From the NCBI GenBank assembly GCA_017540505.1, contig JAFYAW010000013.1:1-37361 (forward strand): a stretch of DNA of 37,361 nt. The letters are read 5' to 3'. Both the position numbers and the translations under genes were made by a program. The stretch comes from Bacteroidales bacterium (GTDB lineage Bacteria > Bacteroidota > Bacteroidia > Bacteroidales > WCHB1-69). A model generated the notes under the pieces. The model was given only the letters and a program-made list of their open reading frames with translations, was not told the DNA's origin and searched no databases. This document shows, piece by piece, positions 16,171 to 23,594 of the stretch. Numbering within the stretch: position 1 is the first letter of the stretch; each line of letters starts with the position of its first letter.

Positions 16171-18099
16171 CTATTTTCTTCTGTTCTGCTGCTCCTTCAG
16201 CATCTTGGCCTGCTGTTTCTGCATCTCCTCCATCTTAAGCTGCCATTTGGACTTCTTCACCGGTTTCTTCATGTTCTCCTGCAACTGCGCACGCAGTTTG
16301 TCCTCATTCACCGCAAAGCGGAAGATGAACATCTGTAGGAAGGTGGCCAAGTTGAACAGGAGATAGTAATAGGTCAGTGCGGAAGAGAAATTGTTGAACA
16401 TGAAGAGGAACATGATCGGCATCATGTACATCATAATGTTCATCATCCGCTGCTGGTCCTTGTTGCCCTGAGCGGGACTCATCAGCTTGTTGTTCAACCA
16501 GGTGTAAACAATGGTGGCGATAGTCATGAGGATGGTGAAAAGGCTCATGTGGTCGCCGTACAGCGGCACCCTGTGGCCGAAATCCCAGATGGAGTCATAC
16601 GTGGAGAGGTCCTCCGCCCAGAGGAACGACTTCTGCCGCAGCTCGTATGCCGCCGGGAAGAAGCGGTACATGGCAATCAGGATGGGCATCTGGAGCAGCA
16701 TGGGCAGACATCCGCCGGCAGGGCTCACGCCCGCGCTCTTGTAAAGACTCATGGTGGCCTGCTGCTTCTTCATCATGTCCTCCTCCTTGGGATAACGGGC
16801 GTTGATGGCCTCAATCTCCGGCTTCAAGGCACGCATCTTGGCCGACGACATGTACGTCTTGTAACTGACCGGCAATACCACTATTTTTATAAAGATAGTC
16901 AGAATCAAAATAATGAGGCCGTAATTCAAGCCGTAAGCCTCCAACCAGTTGAAAATCGGGATAATGATGAACCGGTTGATCCAGTGCAACAGGAAGAAGC
17001 CCCAACCCAGAGGCACCTGACGCTCCAGTTTCATGTTATAGCCCTTCAGCAGACGGTACTGGTTCGGGCCCACATACATCGACATGCCAAAAGATCCCTT
17101 GTTCAGGTCGGGCATCTCGAAATCCAGCGTGGCCGAGCAGTTTTTCAGCACCGATGTCTCCGACTTGTCCGGTGACGAGACCTGCAGCGTGGCTGAGCTG
17201 AACGGTCTGTCGTCCACAATCAGACAGGTGGTGAAGAACTGCTGCTTGAACGAGACCCACTTCAACGGGGAGGTGAAATCCTGCTGGGCATCCTTGCGCT
17301 CGTCCAGATTGGACACATCGTCCGTATTATCCATATAATAAATGGACGTGAGGTTCTTTTCCGTCTCATAATTTTTCTCCACCGTCCGGGGTTGGGCGGT
17401 CCACTCCAGCGTATAGTCGTGCTTGCTCGCATAGAGGTATTTCTCCATGTTCACAAAACGGATCTTATAGGAAAAACGGTAGTCGTCGGGAGTGAACGTG
17501 TATAAGTACTCGATATAGGAAGTGGCATCCTGTGTCTGGCAGGCAACCGCATCGCCTGTAATATTGGGATAGATGCGCAGCGACAGCGTATTGTTCTTGT
17601 CGTCCACCACCAATGTGTCCGCCTCCTCCGACAGAAAATAGCAGTCGCGGGTATTGAGCTCCGTCTGGTCGTGGAGCATCAGCTGGATGCCCATGTCATT
17701 CGAGCCGTCCTCGAAGAGCACCAGCGGCAACTTGGCCGAATCCTTCGGCGTATAACGGTAAACGTCTTTCAGCATGGCCTTGCGAAGGCATCCGCCCTTC
17801 TTGCTGAAATAATAGATTGCCTTGTTGGTCTCCACCACATAGTCACCCGTATCGGCAATTTGGGGATTGGAAAACTGTTGTACGGCTGTTAGGGCCGGGT
17901 CGGAGGCGGCTGTTGCTGTTGCCGCCGTGTCTGTCGTCAAGGATAGTGCAGTCGTGTCTTCAGCCTGTCTCGCAACCTGCTCTGCCAACTGTTTCTCCTG
18001 CGCCTCTCTGATCTTCTGATTCCGATTCGTCTGATAAAAGCTAAAGCCCAAAAACAAAAGGAAAATCAAAAGTAATCCAATGACTGTATTCTTATCCAT
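16171..18099 (-). CDS. yidC: Membrane protein insertase YidC
   Basis: YidC inserts and folds inner-membrane proteins with or without the Sec translocon. The protein has about 642 residues from the ATG at 18099 (MDKNTVIGLLLIFLLFLGFSFYQ), which is the first membrane helix; an in-frame TTG at 18123 falls inside the promoter box and is rejected. A large periplasmic P1 beta-domain spans roughly residues 60-360. It is followed by the conserved insertase core with five hydrophobic segments, including WGFFLLHWINRF, YGLIILILTI and the SAGVSPAGGCLPMLLQMPILIAMY region. The C-terminal tail is Lys/Gln-rich and likely binds ribosomes. A TATCTTTG box lies at 18121-18128. Confidence 0.96.
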   Translation of the reverse strand: MDKNTVIGLLLIFLLFLGFSFYQTNRNQKIREAQEKQLAEQVARQAEDTTALSLTTDTAATATAASDPALTAVQQFSNPQIADTGDYVVETNKAIYYFSKKGGCLRKAMLKDVYRYTPKDSAKLPLVLFEDGSNDMGIQLMLHDQTELNTRDCYFLSEEADTLVVDDKNNTLSLRIYPNITGDAVACQTQDATSYIEYLYTFTPDDYRFSYKIRFVNMEKYLYASKHDYTLEWTAQPRTVEKNYETEKNLTSIYYMDNTDDVSNLDERKDAQQDFTSPLKWVSFKQQFFTTCLIVDDRPFSSATLQVSSPDKSETSVLKNCSATLDFEMPDLNKGSFGMSMYVGPNQYRLLKGYNMKLERQVPLGWGFFLLHWINRFIIIPIFNWLEAYGLNYGLIILILTIFIKIVVLPVSYKTYMSSAKMRALKPEIEAINARYPKEEDMMKKQQATMSLYKSAGVSPAGGCLPMLLQMPILIAMYRFFPAAYELRQKSFLWAEDLSTYDSIWDFGHRVPLYGDHMSLFTILMTIATIVYTWLNNKLMSPAQGNKDQQRMMNIMMYMMPIMFLFMFNNFSSALTYYYLLFNLATFLQMFIFRFAVNEDKLRAQLQENMKKPVKKSKWQLKMEEMQKQQAKMLKEQQNRRK

Positions 18100-18120
18100 C
18101 TTTGCAATTTTAATCGGGTG

Positions 18121-18128
18121 CAAAGATA
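18121..18128 (-). promoter_or_regulatory. Putative -7 promoter box (TATCTTTG) for yidC
   Basis: The minus strand reads TATCTTTGC, an excellent TAnnTTTG match, 22 bases before the yidC start. The region upstream is a T-rich tract without a clear spaced TTTG. Confidence 0.6.
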
Positions 18129-18175
18129 CAAAAAAAAGAAAAATATTTTTGGTGTCCCTATTATTATTACAACCG

Positions 18176-18886
18176 TCACAAATCCTCCCGCACTAACAGC
18201 GGGCTTTCGGGAACCTGGTCGGGACGGAGAAAGCTGAAGAAGTAATTGGCGTCCGGGATGGATTTCACGGGACCGAGGCGGCTTTGGAGAGTGTCACGGA
18301 CCCTTTCGCGCTGGGAGATGCCCAAGGCCACGCACATAGTCTTGAGGAAAGTCTGCGCCTCTTCGGAAGACTCCTCCCCCAGCAAGCCGGAAATGTCACG
18401 GACCGACAAACGGGCCTCCCCGGCGAGCACATCCAGCACATCCGACACGTCCACGCCGCGGTTGCAGGAGAGCAGCAGCAGGTAATCATAATCCGCATAG
18501 TCGCAGGGGAACAGACGGGAGCCCTGTTTGTTGAACAGATAGAAATCCTCCTCAAACATGGAAAAGCCCAGCAGCGGGAAACGGATAGCCTGGTCGTCAT
18601 TGGCCTCCGACACCTTGTTCGGCATGAAGAGCATACGCACATCCCCTAAGCTGTTCAGACAAGCGTCGAACACAGGGAACATCTTGTCCGGTTGGTCAGC
18701 GATGGGGCTGTGGTTCTCCAAAAACACAAAATCCCGATGGAACAGATGTGTCAGCGTGTCAGCGAACTGCAACGGGGCCTGGTCCGACAGTGCCAGCAGG
18801 AGATAGTAATCCCGCGACTTGCCGAAATCATCCAGCCAGCCCACCTTGGTTTCCTTCGGGACATTCAGTTTTATCAGTTTGGCCAT
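18176..18886 (-). CDS. Uncharacterised cytoplasmic protein
   Basis: A 236-residue protein with no signal peptide or membrane segment. It is acidic and rich in Leu, Asp and Phe. An N-terminal region (KETKVGWLDDFGKSRDYYLLLALSD) is followed by alternating strands and helices. Similar IPF_1986-type hypothetical proteins exist in Bacteroidetes, but I cannot assign a domain. A TATCTTTG box ends only 9 bases before the start codon, so either the transcript is nearly leaderless or translation begins at a later codon. Upstream lies a run of ten G and a heptamer-repeat spacer. It lies upstream of yidC on the same strand, 76 bases away, with the yidC promoter between them. Confidence 0.8.
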   Translation of the reverse strand: MAKLIKLNVPKETKVGWLDDFGKSRDYYLLLALSDQAPLQFADTLTHLFHRDFVFLENHSPIADQPDKMFPVFDACLNSLGDVRMLFMPNKVSEANDDQAIRFPLLGFSMFEEDFYLFNKQGSRLFPCDYADYDYLLLLSCNRGVDVSDVLDVLAGEARLSVRDISGLLGEESSEEAQTFLKTMCVALGISQRERVRDTLQSRLGPVKSIPDANYFFSFLRPDQVPESPLLVREDL

Positions 18887-18894
18887 TACGGCGG

Positions 18895-18902
18895 CAAAGA
18901 TA
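18895..18902 (-). promoter_or_regulatory. Putative -7 promoter box (TATCTTTG) very close to a start codon
   Basis: The minus strand reads TATCTTTGC, a good TAnnTTTG match, ending 9 bases before the ATG at 18886. Transcription would begin about two bases from the start codon. Confidence 0.5.
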
Positions 18903-18929
18903 CGGAATTTTCAATTAACAGGTGCTGGA

Positions 18930-18939
18930 GGGGGGGGGG
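18930..18939 (+). repeat. Homopolymer run of ten G
   Basis: Ten consecutive G lie 28-37 bases upstream of the -7 box of the gene at 18176-18886. Such tracts are prone to slippage; the length could also be a sequencing artefact. Confidence 0.8.
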
Positions 18940-19083
18940 CGATTTGCGATTCGCGATTTTCGATTTACGATTTGGGGATTAGGATTTTGTTCTTTGTTCT
19001 TCGGTCTTTGGTCTTCGGTCCTTAAACTTTCACCAAACAAATCACAAAGCGCAAACCGTAAACCGCAAATCGTAAATCGCAAC
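18939..19083. repeat. Degenerate heptamer arrays in inverted arrangement
   Basis: 18939-18974 consists of about five tandem 7-base words (GCGATTT, ACGATTT and variants). 19038-19080 holds about six words of the complementary family (AAATCGC, AAATCGT, AAACCGT and variants). The two arrays could pair as a long imperfect hairpin. The segment between them also has a 7-base period, with words such as GTCTTTG and GTCTTCG. It fills the gap between two minus-strand genes and shows no coding potential. Confidence 0.8.
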
Positions 19084-19084
19084 A

Positions 19085-19648
19085 CTATAACGTAATCAGA
19101 TTGTCGTTTTTTGAAGAATCGAGGGAGAAAATGTTGTCGGGCGTGGCACGCACCACGAGCAGACCCTGCTGATGCGCATAGTCGTCGCTCCCTTTCTCGT
19201 ACTTGATGGCAGCAATCGCCAGAAAGATCCTTTTGCTCGCAAACTCCGGGAACAAATCCTTGAAGTCATCCATTTTGGTGATGAAGCGGTCGATGTCCCT
19301 TTTTGAGCAGGCTGTCTTGACCTCCACCGCGATGGCCGTGTCGCCATCCACCATGAACTGGTCGATTTCCATCTCCACGTTCGAATCCTTTCTCTTCTTC
19401 CACATGTTGGGGAAGAAGCGGTTAACATTGAATCCCGCATCTTGGAAAAGTTTCAGCGTAGCGGGATCCAAAAGTCCCTCCGTGAGGTTTCCAATAGTAG
19501 TGGTGAAACGGGTGGAAAGTTCTTTCAGTTTCCGGTCGGTCTCTTTCATCTGTGCGGATGTTTCTTTGATTTGATCCGATACGGCGAACACGATATTCTC
19601 GAGTTCGGTCCAAGTAAGGTCCTGGGGTTTGATGGTTTGTGTTTGCAT
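19085..19648 (-). CDS. PD-(D/E)XK nuclease-like protein (DUF3782 type)
   Basis: This 187-residue protein has an N-terminal coiled coil (about residues 25-55, with Lys/Glu/Thr heptads such as KETSAQMKETDRKLKEL). A compact alpha/beta domain follows whose core reads NVEMEIDQFMVDGDTAIAVEVKTA. The Asp of EIDQF and the ExK of VEVKT fit the PD-(D/E)XK nuclease superfamily active site. DUF3782-like proteins with this layout are widespread and mostly uncharacterised. The gene is alone, with its own TATTTTTG box at 19674-19681. DNA cleavage is plausible but unproven; a structural or regulatory role is possible. Confidence 0.8.
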   Translation of the reverse strand: MQTQTIKPQDLTWTELENIVFAVSDQIKETSAQMKETDRKLKELSTRFTTTIGNLTEGLLDPATLKLFQDAGFNVNRFFPNMWKKRKDSNVEMEIDQFMVDGDTAIAVEVKTACSKRDIDRFITKMDDFKDLFPEFASKRIFLAIAAIKYEKGSDDYAHQQGLLVVRATPDNIFSLDSSKNDNLITL

Positions 19649-19673
19649 GTTTGCTTCTGTTTTTTAACGCTGC

Positions 19674-19681
19674 AAAAATAA
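19674..19681 (-). promoter_or_regulatory. Putative -7 promoter box (TATTTTTG) for the nuclease-like gene
   Basis: The minus strand reads TATTTTTGC, matching TAnnTTTG, 26 bases upstream of the ATG at 19648. No good -33 element is seen. Confidence 0.5.
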
Positions 19682-19932
19682 TAAATATTTTAATACAATC
19701 ACAATAAAAATAAAATTATTTTGCATTTTAACAATCAATTGTTAAAATTGCATATTCTGCCGCGATATTGTGTGCGTAGGCCCATTTCAACCCACCACGG
19801 CAGGCCGCTGGCTTGTCAACAGCCACGCCGCAAAACACACGATCTATATTCTGGGAAAACAACCTTAACTTCTTAACTCCTTAAAAACCAACGGCTAACA
19901 GCTAATGTAACGTTGCAAGCCCAAACTCCGCC
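19682..19932. other. Intergenic spacer with AT-rich part and an octamer-word tract
   Basis: About 250 bases without a gene. The left part is very AT-rich. Around 19863-19890 there is a short 8-base periodic tract (CTTAACTT, CTTAACTC, CTTAAAAA), the same style of degenerate tandem words seen at 18939, 21197 and 21980. No terminator or RNA gene is recognised. Confidence 0.6.
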
Positions 19933-21039
19933 CTACCCTCGCACGTCCATCGCATTACGCAAAGCACTGCCAATCAGCATAAAGGAGAGCACTAACAGCA
20001 TAATGGCCGCACCGGGCACCAGGGCAAGGTAGGCTTTGTCAAGCACGATATAGGCGTAGTTTTCTTTCATCATCATGCCCCACGAAGGAGTCGGGGGCTG
20101 CACGCCAAGACCCAAGAAGCTGAGGCCTGCCTCGGTGAGGATGGCGGAGGAGAAGTTGGAGGCCGCGATGACGATGATGGTGCCAGTGATATTGGGTAAA
20201 ATGTGCTTGAAGATGATCCGTAAATTGGAGTAGCCTAATGCCCTACCCGACTCAACGAACTCCTGCTCGCGGAGGCTGATGACCTGCCCGCGCACCACAC
20301 GCGCGATATCCACCCACATGGTCAGTCCAATGGCGATGAAAATCTGCCAGAAACCCTTGCCGAGGGCGAAACTGATGGCGATGACGAGCAGCAGCGTCGG
20401 GATGGACCATACCACATTTATTATAAACATCAGCACGTCATCCACCCGTCCGCGGTAATAGCCGGCCACCGCCCCCACGATGATACCGATGATAAGAGCG
20501 ATGAAAATGGACAGGAAACCCACGGAAAGGCTGACGCGGGTGCCTAACATCAGCTGGCTGAGCACATCGCGCCCATAGCGGTCGGTGCCTAACAGAAAAC
20601 GCTTGGTAATGACTGGTTTGGGGGCTACCTCCTGACGGGAGAAGGCCATCCACTCGTCCTGCTCCAACGGGCGCACCCAGACGGAATCCTCCGACAGGCG
20701 GACATCACTGACCGGAATGGTGCGGTACTGCGCCGGCTGTCCGAAGAGCATCTTGCGCACGAAACCCACTTTCGGCACGTCGTGTTCCGGACGCACCTGC
20801 AACTCCTGAACGGTGAAGCCGGGACTCCGCAGCGCAATTTCCAATTGCTGGTGGTTGCAGTACGGTGTGCTGTCGGGCGTGATAAGATAGCCCAGCACAG
20901 CCACTAACGTGACCAGAAGGATGAATCCCAGGGATACCATGCCCTCCCACTCCTTCTTGAAACGCTGCCATGTCAGCTCGGTAAGGGATGTCGCCTTGTA
21001 TTCCGTTTGTTTTTTTTTCTTGAAAAGATTCATCGCCAT
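19933..21039 (-). CDS. Oligopeptide-type ABC transporter permease (OppC/DppC family)
   Basis: This inner-membrane permease has about 368 residues from the ATG at 21039 (21033 is the alternative). The first membrane helix is near residues 35-54, followed by a periplasmic insert of about 100 residues, longer than in E. coli OppC. The BPD_transp_1 domain has five more helices, beginning after the OppC signature HLLGTDRYGRDVLSQL-like segment (FLLGTDRYGRDVLSQLMLG). The EAA loop that contacts the ATPase is EQEFVESGRALGYSNLRIIF. The partner permease, ATPases and binding protein are not in the window. It is preceded by a TATTTTTG box at 21052-21059. Confidence 0.92.
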   Translation of the reverse strand: MAMNLFKKKKQTEYKATSLTELTWQRFKKEWEGMVSLGFILLVTLVAVLGYLITPDSTPYCNHQQLEIALRSPGFTVQELQVRPEHDVPKVGFVRKMLFGQPAQYRTIPVSDVRLSEDSVWVRPLEQDEWMAFSRQEVAPKPVITKRFLLGTDRYGRDVLSQLMLGTRVSLSVGFLSIFIALIIGIIVGAVAGYYRGRVDDVLMFIINVVWSIPTLLLVIAISFALGKGFWQIFIAIGLTMWVDIARVVRGQVISLREQEFVESGRALGYSNLRIIFKHILPNITGTIIVIAASNFSSAILTEAGLSFLGLGVQPPTPSWGMMMKENYAYIVLDKAYLALVPGAAIMLLVLSFMLIGSALRNAMDVRG

Positions 21040-21051
21040 TTGTTCGGGCTG

Positions 21052-21059
21052 CAAAAATA
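21052..21059 (-). promoter_or_regulatory. Putative -7 promoter box (TATTTTTG) for the permease gene
   Basis: The minus strand reads TATTTTTGC, a TAnnTTTG match, 13 bases before the ATG at 21039 and 19 before 21033. It argues against the longer frame beginning at 21096. It is divergent from the yebC promoter. Confidence 0.55.
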
Positions 21060-21123
21060 CAATTAAATTCGGCTTGTGACATTTTTTTAGTATCACGGTG
21101 TGTGTGTGCTACATCTTTTTTCG

Positions 21124-21131
21124 TATTTTTG
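21124..21131 (+). promoter_or_regulatory. Putative -7 promoter box (TATTTTTG) for yebC
   Basis: TATTTTTGC matches TAnnTTTG, 111 bases before the yebC start, predicting an untranslated leader of about 100 bases. That leader ends in an octamer-word tract (21197-21236). Confidence 0.5.
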
Positions 21132-21196
21132 CGGCGTGAAATGGAAGAAGTGGGAAAGTGTGGACATTCGCCATCACCTTTCAAGCACTATCACTT

Positions 21197-21236
21197 TCAC
21201 ATTTTGAGACTTTGTAACTTTATAACTTTTAAACTA
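21197..21236 (+). repeat. Degenerate octamer tandem tract in the yebC leader
   Basis: Consecutive 8-base words such as ACTTTGTA, ACTTTATA and ACTTTTAA repeat about five times immediately before the yebC start codon. Confidence 0.65.
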
Positions 21237-21242
21237 AAAAAA

Positions 21243-21968
21243 ATGGGAAGAGCTTTTGAATACCGCAAAGCAAGAATTTTTAAACGCAACGCATACCTGG
21301 CCAAGACTTTCACCCGCATCGGCAAGGAAATCACCATGGCCGCCAAGGCCGGCGGTCCCGATCCCGACCAGAACTCGAAGCTCCGTCTGCTGATCCAGAC
21401 GGCGAGAAACGAGAACATGCCGAAGGACAACATCGACCGCGCCATCAAGCGGGCCTTCGAAAAGGACGTGTCCGACTACAAGGAGATGGTCTATGAAGGC
21501 CGCGGACCCCATGGCATCGCCATCCTCATTGAGGCGGCCACCGACAACAACCAGCGCACCGTCGCCAACGTGCGCAGCTACTTCAACAAGTTCGGCGGCT
21601 CGCTCGGCACTTCCGGCATGCTCGACTTCCTGTTCGACCACAAGTGCATCTTCACCGTGGCCCGCACCCCGGAAATCGATATCGAGGAGTTTGAGCTTTC
21701 CATGATGGACTTCGACGCCGAAATCGACGCCGACGACGAGGAGATTATCGTCATGGCCGAATACAAGGCCTTCGGACCCATCCAGAAATACTTGGAGGAC
21801 AACAAGTACGAAATCAAGAGCTTCAAGATGGACCGCATCCCCAAGGAACTGAAAGCCCTTAACGACGAGGAACGCGCCGAGGTCAACGTCCTGTTAGACA
21901 AAATCAACGAGGACGAGGATGTGACCAATGTTTACCATAATATGGAGGAGCCTGTAGAGGAGGAATAG
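21243..21968 (+). CDS. YebC/PmpR family protein
   Basis: This 241-residue protein belongs to the YebC/TACO1 family, known as transcriptional regulators in some bacteria and more recently linked to translation through polyproline-rich stretches. The conserved N-terminus is clear: a KRNAYLAKTFTRIGKEITMAAKAGG segment and DPDQNSKLRLLIQTARNENMPKDNIDRAIKRA. The middle contains YEGRGPHGIAILIEAATDNNQRTVANVRSYFNKFGGSLGTSG. The acidic C-terminus is usual for Bacteroidetes members. The start MGRAFEYRKARIF is the family's; the upstream in-frame extension to 21102 is untranslated leader. It is followed by a low-complexity spacer and a pRiA4b-like gene. Confidence 0.94.
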   Translation: MGRAFEYRKARIFKRNAYLAKTFTRIGKEITMAAKAGGPDPDQNSKLRLLIQTARNENMPKDNIDRAIKRAFEKDVSDYKEMVYEGRGPHGIAILIEAATDNNQRTVANVRSYFNKFGGSLGTSGMLDFLFDHKCIFTVARTPEIDIEEFELSMMDFDAEIDADDEEIIVMAEYKAFGPIQKYLEDNKYEIKSFKMDRIPKELKALNDEERAEVNVLLDKINEDEDVTNVYHNMEEPVEEE

Positions 21969-21979
21969 GACGCTGGCTT

Positions 21980-22066
21980 TAAAAGTTTAGGGTTTAGAGT
22001 TTAGAGATTAGAGTTTTAATTTTTAATTCTCGACACCCCAAAAACCAAATACCAACCCCCAAATCA
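21980..22066 (+). repeat. Degenerate heptamer-word spacer
   Basis: The spacer after yebC reads as 7-base words: first a GTTTAGG/GTTTAGA/GATTAGA series (about 21986-22015), then a C/A-rich series (CCCCAAA, AACCAAA, TACCAAC) to about 22070. There is no coding potential and no recognised regulatory site. Confidence 0.7.
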
Positions 22067-22073
22067 AACCATT

Positions 22074-22673
22074 ATGTACTACTACAAATTCAGAGTCTAT
22101 TTTGATGAAGTGGAGGATTTCGTTCGCGATGTGGAGATCTCCGCTTCCGACAATTTCGAGTCGCTGCATCATCTGCTCTATGAATGCATCGGTCTGAAGG
22201 GCAACGAGTTCGCCGCCTTCTCCATCTGCGACCCCAAGTGGAACAAGCAGAAGGAGATCACGCTGCTGGATACGTCGGACGAGGACGACATGGTGGATGA
22301 GGAGCCCGAATATGATGACGAGGACCAGTACAGCACCAAGACGCGTCTGCCCAAGTTCATCATGAAGGACGCCATCCTCAAGGATTTCATCTCCGACCCG
22401 CACCAGCACATCCTGTACGAGTACGACTTCATGAACCCCAAGACCTTCTACTTGGAGTTGCAGAAGGTGGCTCAGACGGATAACGGCGACGACCTGCCGC
22501 GTTGCACCTACAAGGTGATGGAGCTGCCCGTCCAGCTGACGGCCGCCGATGTTCCGGACCCGGAGGATGTGGACTTTGAAGAGGAAATAGACGAAGAGGA
22601 CGACGATCTGTTCGACGACAACGGCTTCAACGACGAGGATTTCAGCAGCTTGAATGAGTTCACCGACTTCTGA
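22074..22673 (+). CDS. Plasmid pRiA4b ORF-3-like ('IS1096 passenger TnpR') family protein
   Basis: This 199-residue protein matches PF07929-type proteins, often misleadingly annotated as an IS1096 passenger resolvase. The N-terminus (YYYKFRVYFDEVEDFVRDVEISASDNFESLHHLLYECIG) and the HQHILYEYDFMN segment at about 120-131 are typical. No recombinase catalytic residues are seen. The C-terminal 40 residues are extremely acidic (repeated Glu/Asp). In Bacteroidetes this gene is often beside miaA, as here, where its last 20 bases overlap the miaA start. Function is unknown. Confidence 0.85.
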   Translation: MYYYKFRVYFDEVEDFVRDVEISASDNFESLHHLLYECIGLKGNEFAAFSICDPKWNKQKEITLLDTSDEDDMVDEEPEYDDEDQYSTKTRLPKFIMKDAILKDFISDPHQHILYEYDFMNPKTFYLELQKVAQTDNGDDLPRCTYKVMELPVQLTAADVPDPEDVDFEEEIDEEDDDLFDDNGFNDEDFSSLNEFTDF

Positions 22674-23526
22674 CAAGACGCTGCTGGTCATCAGCGGGCC
22701 CACGGCCGTAGGCAAGACCGAATACACCATCGCGCTGGCGCAACGGTTGGATGCTCCTATCCTATCTGCCGACTCACGCCAATTCTACCGCGAGATGAGA
22801 ATCGGCACCGCCTACCCTTCCAATGCGGAGCTGGCCCGTGCGGAGCATCACTTTGTGGGAATGCTCTCCATCCACGACTACTACAACGTCTCCATGTTCG
22901 AGCAGGCGGCCCTGAGGCTCCTTGACACGCTCTTTGAAAAACACGACACCGTCATCATGACGGGCGGCAGTCCGCAGTACATCCAGGCGGTGTGCGACGG
23001 CATCGACGAGATTCCCGACCCCGACCCGCACATCCGGCAATACGTCAACAACCTCTATCTCAACAACGGACTGGAAGCCATACGCGCCCAAGTGCAGCTG
23101 TTAGACCCCGACTTCGCCGCAACCGTCAACCCCAACGACCACAAACGCCTGATCCGGGCGGTGGAGGTAAGTCTGCAAACCGGGAAGCCATACTCGCAGT
23201 TCCTGCACAAGACCAAACGCGAACGGCCGTTCCGCATCGACAAGAACTACCTCAACAGGCCCCGGGAGGTGCTCTTCGACCGCATCAACCGGCGCGTGGA
23301 CAAGATGATGGAGATGGGTCTCCTCGAAGAGGTACGCTCCCTCCTGCCCTACCGGCACTTGAACGCCCTCAACACCGTGGGCTACAAGGAGCTGTTCCGC
23401 TATTTAGACGGGGATTGCACGCTGGAGGAAACCGTCGCCGACATCAAGACGCACACCCGCCGATACGCCAAACGCCAGATCACCTGGTTCAAGCGCGACT
23501 TCAACGAAATCCTGTTGACCGACTGA
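22654..23526 (+). CDS. miaA: tRNA dimethylallyltransferase
   Basis: MiaA transfers a dimethylallyl group from DMAPP to N6 of A37 in tRNAs reading codons that start with U. The 290-residue protein has the P-loop GPTAVGKT at residues 15-22. The family signatures APILSADSRQFYREMRIGTA (about 31-50) and VIMTGGSPQYIQAVCDG follow, and the C-terminal segment NTVGYKELFRYLDG and YAKRQITWFKRD are typical. Its start lies within the last 20 bases of the upstream pRiA4b-like gene, in another frame, suggesting translational coupling. Confidence 0.95.
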   Translation: MSSPTSDKTLLVISGPTAVGKTEYTIALAQRLDAPILSADSRQFYREMRIGTAYPSNAELARAEHHFVGMLSIHDYYNVSMFEQAALRLLDTLFEKHDTVIMTGGSPQYIQAVCDGIDEIPDPDPHIRQYVNNLYLNNGLEAIRAQVQLLDPDFAATVNPNDHKRLIRAVEVSLQTGKPYSQFLHKTKRERPFRIDKNYLNRPREVLFDRINRRVDKMMEMGLLEEVRSLLPYRHLNALNTVGYKELFRYLDGDCTLEETVADIKTHTRRYAKRQITWFKRDFNEILLTD

Positions 23527-23594
23527 ATTTGTAACAAAAACGACATAACATACGACATTCAAATATTCATCACATTCATCAAAAACATCAAACA

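Noticed and set aside
13512-18123. parS site near parAB
   Set aside because: I looked for a TGTTTCACGTGAAACA-like palindrome near the par genes and saw none; ParB sites probably lie elsewhere.
19801-19840. GC-rich inverted repeat in the spacer before the permease gene
   Set aside because: Only short stems of 4-5 bp can be drawn and no T-tract follows; not convincing as a terminator.
22074-22673. Resolvase or insertion sequence remnant, as the usual 'IS1096 TnpR' label implies
   Set aside because: No recombinase active-site residues, terminal repeats or transposase are present; the label is historical.
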